Source: Leptolyngbya sp. PCC 6406 (GTDB lineage: Bacteria > Cyanobacteriota > Cyanobacteriia > Phormidesmidales > Phormidesmidaceae). Taken from it: DNA of 64,000 nucleotides. Made by a program: the position numbers and the translations under genes. The notes under the pieces were generated by a model that saw nothing but the letters and a program-made list of their open reading frames with translations, did not search any database and had not been told where the DNA came from. Positions 48,611-56,910 of this stretch are shown piece after piece. The DNA lies in the NCBI RefSeq assembly GCF_000332095.2, contig NZ_KI913949.1, positions 3,702,876 to 3,766,875 on the forward strand. Reading direction: 5' to 3'. How positions within the stretch are numbered: the stretch's first letter is position 1; every line of letters begins with the position of its first letter.

Positions 48611-49644
48611 TGTTTCCAGGCTTGAATCGCGTTTTCCACGGGTTTGGGGTTGATCTCTAGGTCTTCACGAATCACTCGGCCATGGCGGGGATCCTGCTCC
48701 AGGAAGCGAACAATTTCTGCTTGGACGGCTGCCAGCCGATCTTGGCCCAGAAACATCCGTTCATGCATAGCGATGTCGCCTTTTTTTAGCCCCCCATAGT
48801 CGGCGGCGAAATCCTCTGGAGCTTGTCCCAACTGCTCTCCTACCGCCTGGAAGACCTCTTCCGGTGTCTCATCTACCGCCTGCATAATGTCAAACCAGGA
48901 CAGGATGAATGCCTCGACTTCTGCCGCATTGGTCTCTAGGTAGCTGGAGCGGGCAATCAACCCATCTACCACATGGCTATCCACATCTGCCGTGGTGAAG
49001 AGGACTTTGCCGTCAATGGCGGTGGCAGTCTGCCCCAGCATGGGCTCCCAAAGGACGGCGGCATCCAGGCTGCCCGCTAACATTTCGGCCTCTGCCTCCT
49101 CATTAGTGATGTCGGCAATGTTCACCTCCAAGGGGTCTACCTGATGGGCCGCTAGGGCTTCTAGAAAAATCAGATGGTTAACGCTGCCCAACTTGGCGGC
49201 CACGGTTTTGCCCTTGAGATCGGCCACGGTATCAATATTGGGCTGGGCCACCACACCATCGGACCCGTAGGACACATTGGTGACCATGATGTAGGCGGGG
49301 TTTTCCTCGCCGGGATCGGCCTGCATCGCATCCCACAGGGAGACAAAGGCTAGGTCGAGAGAGCCCCGTAGCAGCGCCCGCACGGTGTCTTGGGCTACAT
49401 CAAAGCGAACGAACTCCACGTCTAGTCCCCGGTTGGCAAAGATCTCGGAGGTCTGTCCGTAGAGGGCGATATCAAATCCCGGCCAGGTATTGAGGCCAAC
49501 CTTCAATAGTTTGGGCTGATTATTAGCGGTGCAACTGGCGATAGCGATGGTGGCTACCAGTGCCATGCCAAAAAGGATGAGTGCCTTCAGGGGGGAGCGA
49601 GAATGCTTCAAGGGAGCATAGATCAAGCGAAGTAGGCGTTTCAT
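48607..49644 (-). CDS. Substrate-binding lipoprotein, NMT1/SsuA/TauA-like
   Basis: 345 residues. A lipoprotein signal ends at IASC (Cys38). A two-lobed periplasmic binding-protein fold follows: LKVGLNTWPGFDIALYGQTSEIF, VEFVRFDVAQDTVRALLRGSLDLAFVSLWDAM, LKGKTVAAKLGSVNHLIFLEAL, and LDAAVLWEPML, typical of importers of nitrate, taurine, sulfonates or thiamin precursors. No permease or ATPase gene is adjacent. Instead a histidine kinase gene starts within its stop codon. It may present ligand to that kinase (inference). ATG 49644; a 20-bp palindrome lies at 49839-49858 upstream. Confidence 0.88.
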   Translation of the reverse strand: MKRLLRLIYAPLKHSRSPLKALILFGMALVATIAIASCTANNQPKLLKVGLNTWPGFDIALYGQTSEIFANRGLDVEFVRFDVAQDTVRALLRGSLDLAFVSLWDAMQADPGEENPAYIMVTNVSYGSDGVVAQPNIDTVADLKGKTVAAKLGSVNHLIFLEALAAHQVDPLEVNIADITNEEAEAEMLAGSLDAAVLWEPMLGQTATAIDGKVLFTTADVDSHVVDGLIARSSYLETNAAEVEAFILSWFDIMQAVDETPEEVFQAVGEQLGQAPEDFAADYGGLKKGDIAMHERMFLGQDRLAAVQAEIVRFLEQDPRHGRVIREDLEINPKPVENAIQAWKQ

Positions 49645-49838
49645 GGCAATAGCAATAGGCTGTTACATAGGGATTAGGCGGCAGGGAACATCAGGTTAAA
49701 GATTCGGATCACTCGAATCCAGGGTGCCCAACCTCGCGCCTCTCTCAACCAGGTGCAAGGGGCAGATTAGAACTGGGGCTGTTCTGTCAATGGGGGTGAG
49801 ATCACCCAAGGCCGATCAAAGACCATCGCCCATACGGT

Positions 49839-49858
49839 TTTGAACAAATTTGTTCAAA
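49839..49858. promoter_or_regulatory. 20-bp perfect palindrome, candidate operator
   Basis: TTTGAACAAATTTGTTCAAA. It lies in the 313-bp divergent gap between the binding-protein gene (49644) and the first MscS gene (49958). This size and symmetry suit a dimeric transcription factor; no regulator gene sits beside it. The rest of the gap shows a small hairpin (GATTCG/CGAATC, about 49697-49716) and no gene. Confidence 0.6.
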
Positions 49859-49957
49859 TTTGAATAGGATGGCGGCCTCAAACTCTTGCCCTTTGAGGGA
49901 GGCGGGCTTTGGGTGGGTTCGATACACTGTGGGCACTTTTTAGAATCTTGTGGCGGT

Positions 49958-51061
49958 ATGTGGGATTCCTATTTGGGGCTGGCGGTTGAAAGTCCGACCC
50001 TGTTTTGGCTGATTTTGGCGGGGGTAGCGGGGGGCATGGCCCTCATCTTTGGTCAGGGCGTCCCTTTGCTAATTCGCTGGGGGTTGCAATGGCTGCGTCC
50101 AGAGGATGCCTCTGGCTTCTACGGTCGGGTGATTCAACCCCAGCGATCGCTGCTGGTGATGCTGGGGGCGCTGCTGCTGGTGGATCTGGGCGGACTGATT
50201 TTGCTCCAGGGTATTTGGTATGTGCCCTGGTTTAATCGCTTTGAATTTCTAGTTACCTTGACGCTGACGGGGGTGCTGGGGCTGTTTCTGGTCCGCTGCT
50301 TCCATACTTATTTCGACACCTATCTAATCGATGCGGCACTCCAAGGGGGGCGCAAGACCAATAGTGAACTGTTGCTCATTGGGCGTTTTTTGGCCAACTT
50401 TGGCATTGTCGTAATCCTAATTGTGCTGTTTGGTCAGACCCACGCCATCAATATTTTTGGCATTGTGGCCAGTCTGGGGGTGGGGGGAATTGCGATCGCA
50501 TTCTCGGCCCAAAAGGTCTTGGAGCAACTTTTGGGGGGCGTAGTGATCTATGTAGATCAGCCCTTTAAGGTGGATGACTATGTGGGGCTACCGGATGGTA
50601 CCTTTGGCCGGGTGGAGGCTATTGGTTTGCGATCCACCAAGATCCGAACTTCGGGGAAAGGAACCCTAGCGGTCGTGCCCAATAGCTTGATTATTCAATC
50701 CACGGTGGAAAATTTCTCTGGGGCCAGTAAGGTGATGGCAATTGTCCATCTCAACCTGTACCGCACCGTGGGAGAAGAGGAGCGCGCCCTGATTCGCCAG
50801 GTCATTCAAGACAGCACCCGCGATATTTTTGGCATCGACGATCGCAGTACGGCTATTGCCTTTCGGGCACTGGACGGGGGCAGACTAACCCAGGTGCAGA
50901 CCACCCTCTTTATTCTGGGGGCCAGTGGTGGCTCCATGGAAATTCGGCGGCAGTTGCTGGATGTGGCGAATCAAAAGATGACCAAACGCCTTAAGAGCTA
51001 CGGTATCTCCTTTGATATTGAGGAGCCCACGATATATATAGACTCGCCGATCACGGTGTAA
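49958..51061 (+). CDS. MscS-family mechanosensitive channel (1)
   Basis: 367 residues from ATG 49958. Several N-terminal helices, then the pore helix/beta block FGIVASLGVGGIAIAFSAQKVLEQLLGG and the beta domain PFKVDDYVGLPDGTFGRVEAIGLRSTKIRT...VPNSLI, and a C-terminal alpha-beta domain. Releases ions or osmolytes under membrane tension. The frame extends back to 49886, but that overlaps no conserved part. It pairs with the next gene as a tandem paralogue. Confidence 0.92.
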   Translation: MWDSYLGLAVESPTLFWLILAGVAGGMALIFGQGVPLLIRWGLQWLRPEDASGFYGRVIQPQRSLLVMLGALLLVDLGGLILLQGIWYVPWFNRFEFLVTLTLTGVLGLFLVRCFHTYFDTYLIDAALQGGRKTNSELLLIGRFLANFGIVVILIVLFGQTHAINIFGIVASLGVGGIAIAFSAQKVLEQLLGGVVIYVDQPFKVDDYVGLPDGTFGRVEAIGLRSTKIRTSGKGTLAVVPNSLIIQSTVENFSGASKVMAIVHLNLYRTVGEEERALIRQVIQDSTRDIFGIDDRSTAIAFRALDGGRLTQVQTTLFILGASGGSMEIRRQLLDVANQKMTKRLKSYGISFDIEEPTIYIDSPITV

Positions 51062-51132
51062 CACTGATCCCGCTTGGATTCAGTTTGGCTCAGGCTTTGG
51101 ATACGGTGTAGCGCTGATCCCGCTTGGATTCA
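51053..51132 (+). repeat. 30-bp direct repeats at 50-bp spacing
   Basis: Copies at 51053-51082 and 51103-51132, 28 of 30 identical (ACGGTGTA...CTGATCCCGCTTGGATTCA). The first covers the end and stop codon of the first MscS gene, so this is probably a small tandem duplication of the gene's tail. Confidence 0.8.
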
Positions 51133-51207
51133 AACCAGGGCGTGTGGACCATTAACGGGGAAACCCTTGTAGGGTAAGCATGACCACGCCCGACCGACGG
51201 AATCAAG

Positions 51208-51266
51208 CTAGGGGCTGTAGCCGACCCATAACAAGAAATCTGGCTTTGATTGTTCACAGCCCCTAG
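51208..51266 (-). mobile_element. 59-bp TIR element (copy C), perfect 11-bp ends
   Basis: Ends CTAGGGGCTGT (51208-51218) and ACAGCCCCTAG (51256-51266) are perfect inverted repeats. Related to 21282-21336 and 46732-46790 but inverted. Lies between the two MscS genes. Confidence 0.8.
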
Positions 51267-51326
51267 ATCTGGCTTTGGATGAGGACCGGGGTATGGGCAC
51301 GTCAGGGAAAACGGAGTAGATAGGGC

Positions 51327-52454
51327 ATGCTGGATAGACTGAAAAGGCTGTGGGAGGTGGAGGGGTTAGGCGCGATCGCGCAGACTCCTACCCTGGTCAT
51401 TTTTTTGGTGCTGCTGCTCTTGGCCTTAATCGTAGGGCGCTGGACCCCCAATGTGGTCAGGTTTACGGTACGGCGGTTTTTTCCCACTCCGGTGGTGGTG
51501 GTCTACGACCAAATGATGGAGCCGATCCGAGGTACGTTACGCACCGTCGGCACCTTGCTCCTGATGGCCCTCGCCCTGGGCTGGCTAGAGGAAGATCATC
51601 CTAATATCTATGACCTCCTGACTCCCCTGATAGACTTGGCAGTTATTGTGGGCATCGCCTGGTTAGTCTCCCGCCTGTTTCGCCAAGGGGTCCGCATTTA
51701 TGGGGTAGACCTGATCAAACGGATGGGTCTGGAGGTGGATGAACTGCTGCTAGTGTTTGAAACTATTGCCAATAGTGTTATTGGTTTAATTGCGGTGTTG
51801 ATCTACGCCCAGAGTCAGCAGTTCAACCTATTTGGCCTCTTCGCTAGCCTGGGGGTGGGGGGACTTGCGATCGCATTTGCTGCCCAAAAGATTTTGGAGC
51901 AATTGCTCAGCACCATCGTGCTGTATCTGGATCGACCCTTTATTCCCGGCGAGTACATTCGCTTGAGCAACGGCCAATTGGGCCGGGTGGAATCCATCGG
52001 TTTGCGCTCCACCAAAGTTCGCACCGCCGCTAAAAGCACTCTGATTATTCTGCCCAACTCCAACTTGGTGACCATGGAGATCGAGAATGTCAGCCGCGCC
52101 AAGAAGGTGATGGTGATGCTCTATCTAGACTTTACCCGCGCCCTAGCAGACGAAGATGCCGCCCTAGTGCGGCAGGTGGTGAACCAATGCACCGATTCTG
52201 TGTTTGGCGTTGATCCCGGTAGCACCAGTATTGTCTTCACCCCAGCGGGGGACGAAAATGGGGCTCGGGGTCAGGGAATGCGGCGGGCGCGGGTGACCTT
52301 TTTCATTCTCGGGTCCAGCGACAATTCCATGGATTTGCGGAAGCGGCTCTTAGTGCTAGCGAACGAAAGTATCGCCCAACGTCTGGACAGCTACGGCATC
52401 CAGTTCACCACCCAAGACCCCACGGTCTATGTGGAGTCCCCCGTCACGCTTTAG
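51327..52454 (+). CDS. MscS-family mechanosensitive channel (2)
   Basis: 375 residues; a paralogue of the first channel. GLFASLGVGGLAIAFAAQKILEQLLSTIVLYLDRPF and NGQLGRVESIGLRSTKVRT...LPNSNLV are shared blocks. ATG 51327 with GGAG upstream. Tandem arrangement suggests gene duplication. The stop overlaps the convergent tyrA gene by 11 bases. Confidence 0.92.
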   Translation: MLDRLKRLWEVEGLGAIAQTPTLVIFLVLLLLALIVGRWTPNVVRFTVRRFFPTPVVVVYDQMMEPIRGTLRTVGTLLLMALALGWLEEDHPNIYDLLTPLIDLAVIVGIAWLVSRLFRQGVRIYGVDLIKRMGLEVDELLLVFETIANSVIGLIAVLIYAQSQQFNLFGLFASLGVGGLAIAFAAQKILEQLLSTIVLYLDRPFIPGEYIRLSNGQLGRVESIGLRSTKVRTAAKSTLIILPNSNLVTMEIENVSRAKKVMVMLYLDFTRALADEDAALVRQVVNQCTDSVFGVDPGSTSIVFTPAGDENGARGQGMRRARVTFFILGSSDNSMDLRKRLLVLANESIAQRLDSYGIQFTTQDPTVYVESPVTL

Positions 52455-53298
52455 GGTCTGTTTCGACAAACCCTGGTCGGGCCTCATGGCTGGCCCGCAA
52501 TAGGGTGGTTAATGTCTCCCACTGCTCTTGTTCGATGAGATCCGTCAGAGTGGCTAATTGCTTCTGATAGAAGCGGAGCGATCTCAGAATTTCTGCTCGG
52601 TTATAGCGGGCCATCATCAGCCCCAGTTCGGGGTTGCCGCCCCCCACGCGACTAGTATCGCGAAAGCCAGAGCTGGCCAGGTGCTGGGCCAACTCCCGCA
52701 CGGGGGTGTCGGATTCCTGGAGACAGGCTTGGATCAGGCTACTGCTGACCATGACGGGCAGGTGGGAAATCCAAGCCACAGCACGATCGTGGGCCTCTGG
52801 GGTACAGATAAAGACCTGGGCTCCGAGGGATTCTGCTAGGGCGTGAACGGTTGCGATCGCATCTGGATCCGTTGTCTCTAGGGGGGTGATGCCGTAGGGT
52901 CGTTGGCGAAAGAGGTCGGCTTCTGCCGCCGCCAGCCCCGCCTCCGCCTTACCCGCCATGGGATGCCCCCCGACAAATCGGGGCCACAGGGGACTCACCG
53001 CCTGCACCACCGCCCCTTTGACAGAGCCCACGTCGGTGATGATAGTGTCGGCAGCGAGGTGGGGGGCAAGCGCCTGGACCGTAGGTGCGATCGCGGCAAT
53101 GGGAGTACAGATTAGAACTATCTCCACCGCCGCCAGACTGGCTAGATCCGTCGTCGCTCCATCCACCATGCCCCCCATCACCGCCGCCGCACAGGTATCC
53201 GCCCGCCGCGCCACACCATACACCTGATGTCCTTGGCGACGCAGATCCAGCCCTAGGGAGCCGCCAATCAACCCCAAACCCACAATGCCAATTTTCAT
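52444..53298 (-). CDS. tyrA: Prephenate/arogenate dehydrogenase
   Basis: 284 residues. N-terminal NAD(P) site GLGLIGGSLGLDL, ITDVGSVKG, GGHPMAGKAEAGL, and SSGFRDTSRVGGGNPEL in the helical C-terminal domain. Cyanobacterial members usually prefer arogenate and NADP, making tyrosine directly; that cannot be told from the sequence here. ATG 53298. Convergent with the second MscS gene, overlapping it by 11 bases. Confidence 0.94.
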   Translation of the reverse strand: MKIGIVGLGLIGGSLGLDLRRQGHQVYGVARRADTCAAAVMGGMVDGATTDLASLAAVEIVLICTPIAAIAPTVQALAPHLAADTIITDVGSVKGAVVQAVSPLWPRFVGGHPMAGKAEAGLAAAEADLFRQRPYGITPLETTDPDAIATVHALAESLGAQVFICTPEAHDRAVAWISHLPVMVSSSLIQACLQESDTPVRELAQHLASSGFRDTSRVGGGNPELGLMMARYNRAEILRSLRFYQKQLATLTDLIEQEQWETLTTLLRASHEARPGFVETDPKA

Positions 53299-53375
53299 AA
53301 CCCCGAGGAAGCGTCTTGCATTGGAAACCGCATCATCCCATCATCCACTGATGCTTACCGACTTATCTCAGGAAT

Positions 53376-53446
53376 CCGGATCCTTATAATGTGCAATTCT
53401 TGTGGGTCAGGCAAGATGCCTGACCCTGGACAGCCGGGACGGCTAT
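53376..53446 (+). repeat. ~70-bp dispersed hairpin repeat, copy 2
   Basis: Contains the hairpin GGGTCAGGCA-AGA-TGCCTGACCC (53404-53426), then GGACAGCCGGGACGGCTAT. Inverted relative to 41969-42038. It lies in the 234-bp gap between the divergent tyrA and leuB genes. Confidence 0.8.
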
Positions 53447-53532
53447 ATTGGCGGTGGGGTCGCTGGGTAGGATAATACGATGTGTCTTTTGTCTCTTGTG
53501 CGCCGCCTAGCGGTGGTGATCTCTGTATACCC

Positions 53533-54615
53533 ATGACCCAATCCTTTCGTATTACCCTGTTGCCTGGTGACGGCATTGGCCCTGAAATCATGGCGGTGGC
53601 CGTAGAGGTGCTGAAGCTGGTGGGCAGCCAACTGGACCTTCAGTTCGAGTTTCAGTCGGCCCCGATGGGGGGGGTGGCTATTGATGAAACCGGCAGTCCC
53701 CTACCGGAGGCCACCCTAGCCGCCTGCCGCCAGAGCGATGCGGTGCTGCTGGCGGCCATCGGTGGCTACAAGTGGGATACCCTACCTCGCCATCTGCGCC
53801 CTGAGACGGGTCTACTGGGTCTGCGGGCTGGGCTGGGGCTGTTTGCTAACCTGCGTCCGGCTACGATTTTGCCTCAGCTCATTGATGCCTCTTCTCTGAA
53901 GCGGGAGGTAGTGGAAGGCGTTGACATTATGGTGGTGCGGGAACTGACGGGGGGTATCTACTTTGGTGAGCCCAAGGGGATTTTTACCGCTGAAACTGGG
54001 GAGCAGCGGGGGGTGAATACCATGGCCTACACGACTAGCGAAATTGATCGCATTGGCCGGGTCGCCTTTGAAACCGCCCAAAAGCGGGGTGGGCGGCTCT
54101 GCTCTGTGGACAAGGCAAATGTACTGGAGGTGTCGCAATTATGGCGCGATCGCATTACTGCCTTGGCCCCGGATTATCCTGACGTGGAACTATCCCATCT
54201 CTATGTAGACAATGCCGCCATGCAGTTGGTGCGGTGGCCCAAACAGTTTGACACCATCGTTACGGGAAATCTGTTTGGCGATATCCTCTCCGATGCCGCC
54301 GCCATGCTCACAGGCAGCATCGGCATGTTGCCCTCCGCTAGTTTGGGGGCCGATGGGCCAGGGGTCTTTGAACCCGTCCACGGCTCTGCCCCGGATATTG
54401 CGGGACAAGATAAGGCGAATCCTCTGGCCCAGGTGCTCAGCGCTGCCATGATGTTGCGCTATGGTTTGAATCAGCCAGAGGCTGCCGATCGCATTGAAAC
54501 AGCAGTACTATTGGTATTAGATCAGGGATACCGAACTGGGGATATTATGGCGGAAGGCATGACCCCAGTGGGGTGCAAAGCCATGGGGGAGGCGCTACTC
54601 AAGGCATTAGGTTAG
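53533..54615 (+). CDS. leuB: 3-isopropylmalate dehydrogenase
   Basis: Third step of leucine synthesis, NAD-dependent. 360 residues from ATG 53533: [127 protein letters not shown]. An upstream in-frame start at 53482 lacks homology. Downstream lie a small unknown gene and pilD. Confidence 0.96.
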   Translation: MTQSFRITLLPGDGIGPEIMAVAVEVLKLVGSQLDLQFEFQSAPMGGVAIDETGSPLPEATLAACRQSDAVLLAAIGGYKWDTLPRHLRPETGLLGLRAGLGLFANLRPATILPQLIDASSLKREVVEGVDIMVVRELTGGIYFGEPKGIFTAETGEQRGVNTMAYTTSEIDRIGRVAFETAQKRGGRLCSVDKANVLEVSQLWRDRITALAPDYPDVELSHLYVDNAAMQLVRWPKQFDTIVTGNLFGDILSDAAAMLTGSIGMLPSASLGADGPGVFEPVHGSAPDIAGQDKANPLAQVLSAAMMLRYGLNQPEAADRIETAVLLVLDQGYRTGDIMAEGMTPVGCKAMGEALLKALG

Positions 54616-54751
54616 GGGCATGGACCCCTAGGATGGGAAAAATCGATTACAGTTTTGCCATATTTATTGAAATAGGGGTTCTTAAGTCGTGCACAGCTAT
54701 CATCAGCCACTTCCCCCTGCCCCGCTGCCCCCCCGGCCTGACCCCATTGGC

Positions 54752-54964
54752 ATGGCCCACATCTTTGATCCGGCTCTGCTTAAGGCAGCGCGGCATATTT
54801 ATCGAGCCTATTACGAAGTCCATCCTGACGACATTCACCGCCCGATTGGGGTCGCGATTGGGCGTAAAACCCGGCGCGGCAAACTGATCTTTGGTGGTCG
54901 CCCGGTACTGCTTCCCAGTGAGTGCTTTATCCCTCTGCACCAGATCGAGCCTGATATTCACTAA
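54752..54964 (+). CDS. Small hypothetical protein
   Basis: 70 residues from ATG 54752 (a GTG at 54689 would add 21 Pro-rich residues). MAHIFDPALLKAARHIYRAYYEVHPDDI, RPIGVAIGRKTRRGKLIFGGRPVL, then PSECFIPLHQIEPDIH. It looks like a folded small basic protein, but I do not recognise the family. In the same direction as leuB and pilD; the 149-bp gap to pilD includes a partial copy of a dispersed repeat end (AAGGGATTGCCCCTAC, about 55052). Confidence 0.45.
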   Translation: MAHIFDPALLKAARHIYRAYYEVHPDDIHRPIGVAIGRKTRRGKLIFGGRPVLLPSECFIPLHQIEPDIH

Positions 54965-55113
54965 TCCTTCCGGCATTCCCTCAGGGACGGGCAATTCGTA
55001 CCATGACATAACACTTCACCACCAGACCAATATCATCCACCGGGCAACCACAAGGGATTGCCCCTACGGATGGGACTTTATTTCTATGCAAATCCCCTAT
55101 GACTGAGTAGGCT

Positions 55114-55932
55114 GTGGCAGCTTGGGTGTTTCCATTTTTGATGTTTTGGGTGGGGGCGGCGGTCGGCAGCTTCCTGAATGTGGTGGTGTACCGAATTCCA
55201 GCGGGCCTATCCCTACTCCATCCCCCCTCTCACTGTCCCAAATGTCACCACCGCCTTCAGGCCCATGACAATGTGCCTATCCTAGGCTGGTTGTGGCTGC
55301 GGGGCCGTTGTCGGTATTGTCGAACTGCGATCTCAGTTCGTTATCCCCTTGTCGAAGCCCTCACGGGCGGACTATTCCTCACTGCCTTTCTTCAGTTTGG
55401 CCTCAGTCTAGAGACCCTAGCGGCATGGCTGCTGATCAGTTGGCTGCTGGCCCTAGCCTTTATCGACTTAGACACCTTCACACTGCCCAACAGTCTTACC
55501 CAGTCGGGCCTAGGGGTGGGTTTAATCGCGCAAGTCATCCTGCTGCATCCCCTCAACGAGGGCTGGGGAACCACTGCTGAGGCGCTGATGGGGGGCATTG
55601 TGGGGGCCGTTCTGGGGATCTGGATCTTTGACGGTTTGGTTTTTTTCGGGGCCATCCTCCTGGGGCAACCCGCTATGGGGGGCGGCGATGGCAAGCTGGC
55701 GGCACTGCTGGGGGCGTGGTTGGGATGGCAAGGCATGGTCCTTAGCGGATTTTTGGCCTGTGCCCTGGGGGCATTTTTTGGGGGGGGTGCGATCGCGCTA
55801 GGTCTCCTCAGTCGTCGAGATCCGATTCCCTTTGGCCCCTTTCTGTCAGTGGCAGCCCTAGTAGCCCTGTTCTGGGGAGAAACCCTGATCCATCTCTATC
55901 TCCGCCTTTTCTTTCCCCTCGGGGTCAGTTAG
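55114..55932 (+). CDS. pilD: Type IV prepilin peptidase/N-methyltransferase
   Basis: 272 residues, GTG 55114. N-terminal methylase-like part with two CxxC pairs (CPKC and CRYC), then polytopic membrane protease. The two catalytic Asp regions are FIDLDTFTLPN and GGGDGKLAALLGAWLG. Processes prepilins for pili, motility and DNA uptake. No pilin genes are nearby. Convergent with the Cys-rich gene by 11 bases. Confidence 0.94.
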   Translation: MAAWVFPFLMFWVGAAVGSFLNVVVYRIPAGLSLLHPPSHCPKCHHRLQAHDNVPILGWLWLRGRCRYCRTAISVRYPLVEALTGGLFLTAFLQFGLSLETLAAWLLISWLLALAFIDLDTFTLPNSLTQSGLGVGLIAQVILLHPLNEGWGTTAEALMGGIVGAVLGIWIFDGLVFFGAILLGQPAMGGGDGKLAALLGAWLGWQGMVLSGFLACALGAFFGGGAIALGLLSRRDPIPFGPFLSVAALVALFWGETLIHLYLRLFFPLGVS

Positions 55933-55943
55933 AAGGTCGGACG

Positions 55944-56432
55944 TTACGGTTGGGGAGGCCAGACCGACTCCCAGTCTGAGCACTTTTCATCCTCGGGACC
56001 ATAGGGATGCATGGCGCAGATCAGCAGGTGCCCCCCGTGGGCTTGGCCGTAGTAATGGCGGCAACCGATGCAGGCAGGATGCTCATTCACCCAGGGATCG
56101 ACGGTGTTGTTAATGGGGGTCGAGAGCGCCTCGAACCAGACTTCTAGACTGGCAACTAGGGGGGTGACAATGGGGGTCATCACCTCGGTGATCTCCGCCG
56201 CCATCCGCTCCGCCTCGGCATCCAACTGAGTCTCTAAGGGCTCTATGGCTTTGTGTAAGTCCGTCGCCCAGTCCTCTAGGGTCGGACCAACGCGCTGTTC
56301 GATTTCATCTGCGATCGCATCCGCCGCCTTTAGGGTGGTATCCAGGGTTTGGGTCAGCCATGATTCCGTAATGCGGGTGCTCACCTGGAGAAATTCACTG
56401 ACCTCTCGAACCCAATCCTCTGGGGTGCTCAT
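55944..56432 (-). CDS. Helical protein with C-terminal Cys cluster, unknown
   Basis: 162 residues. Residues 1-115 are amphipathic helices with long heptad-like stretches (LEDWATDLHKAIEPLETQLDAEAERM). The C-terminus is a compact HPACIGCRHYYGQ...LLICAMHPYGPEDEKCSDWES with four Cys and several His, a likely metal- or FeS-binding knuckle. I do not know the family. Its start overlaps the phasin-like gene's stop (ATGA, 56429-56432), indicating translational coupling. Confidence 0.7.
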   Translation of the reverse strand: MSTPEDWVREVSEFLQVSTRITESWLTQTLDTTLKAADAIADEIEQRVGPTLEDWATDLHKAIEPLETQLDAEAERMAAEITEVMTPIVTPLVASLEVWFEALSTPINNTVDPWVNEHPACIGCRHYYGQAHGGHLLICAMHPYGPEDEKCSDWESVWPPQP

Positions 56433-56806
56433 GATTGCTGTTGCTTTAGGGCTTCTAATTGTTCTCGCAGGGCCGCGACTTGCTGGCGTAGGGCTTCCGC
56501 CTGTTGCTCTTCTGCCGTCATCTCTGTTGGCTCTTCGTCTTCTAGAATCTCAATGCGCCGGGGCTCGGAGGCCGTTGTGGTAGACGCTGCGGGAGAAACC
56601 TGCTCCTGAGCCCGCTGCATCATATCGTTAATGACCTTCTGGGCCTCTTCCGCCGTCATTTCCCCACGGGCCACCAGTTCGTCCAAAATCTTTTGGGCCT
56701 GGACGCGGGCATCTTTGACGGTGTCCCCTGCCTTCTCTCCCGCATAGGAGGCGATACCGACGCCCAAATAAAATGCCTTTTGCACCAAATCACCAAAACC
56801 AGCCAT
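56429..56806 (-). CDS. Phasin-like helical protein
   Basis: 125 residues from ATG 56806, preceded by TAGGAGATCG. MAGFGDLVQKAFYLGVGIASYAGEKAG, then an extended helix (LDELVARGEMTAEEAQKVINDM) and a C-terminal coiled coil (about residues 92-125). This pattern resembles cyanobacterial phasin family proteins linked to polyhydroxyalkanoate granules or membranes. No PHA synthase lies here, so function is uncertain. The frame extends upstream to 56911 without similarity. It is coupled to the Cys-rich gene. Confidence 0.65.
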   Translation of the reverse strand: MAGFGDLVQKAFYLGVGIASYAGEKAGDTVKDARVQAQKILDELVARGEMTAEEAQKVINDMMQRAQEQVSPAASTTTASEPRRIEILEDEEPTEMTAEEQQAEALRQQVAALREQLEALKQQQS

Positions 56807-56910
56807 GGATCGATCTCCTAGGATGCCATTGTCTATAGGATAGGGGCTGACTTCCGTCAATGCCCACCCTCCACCGTTATCCCTATCAATGGGCATTAGT
56901 TCAACGGGCA

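Noticed and set aside
49645-49800. Possible thiamin or cobalamin riboswitch upstream of the binding-protein gene
   Set aside because: The core boxes of those riboswitches were not found; only a short hairpin is present.
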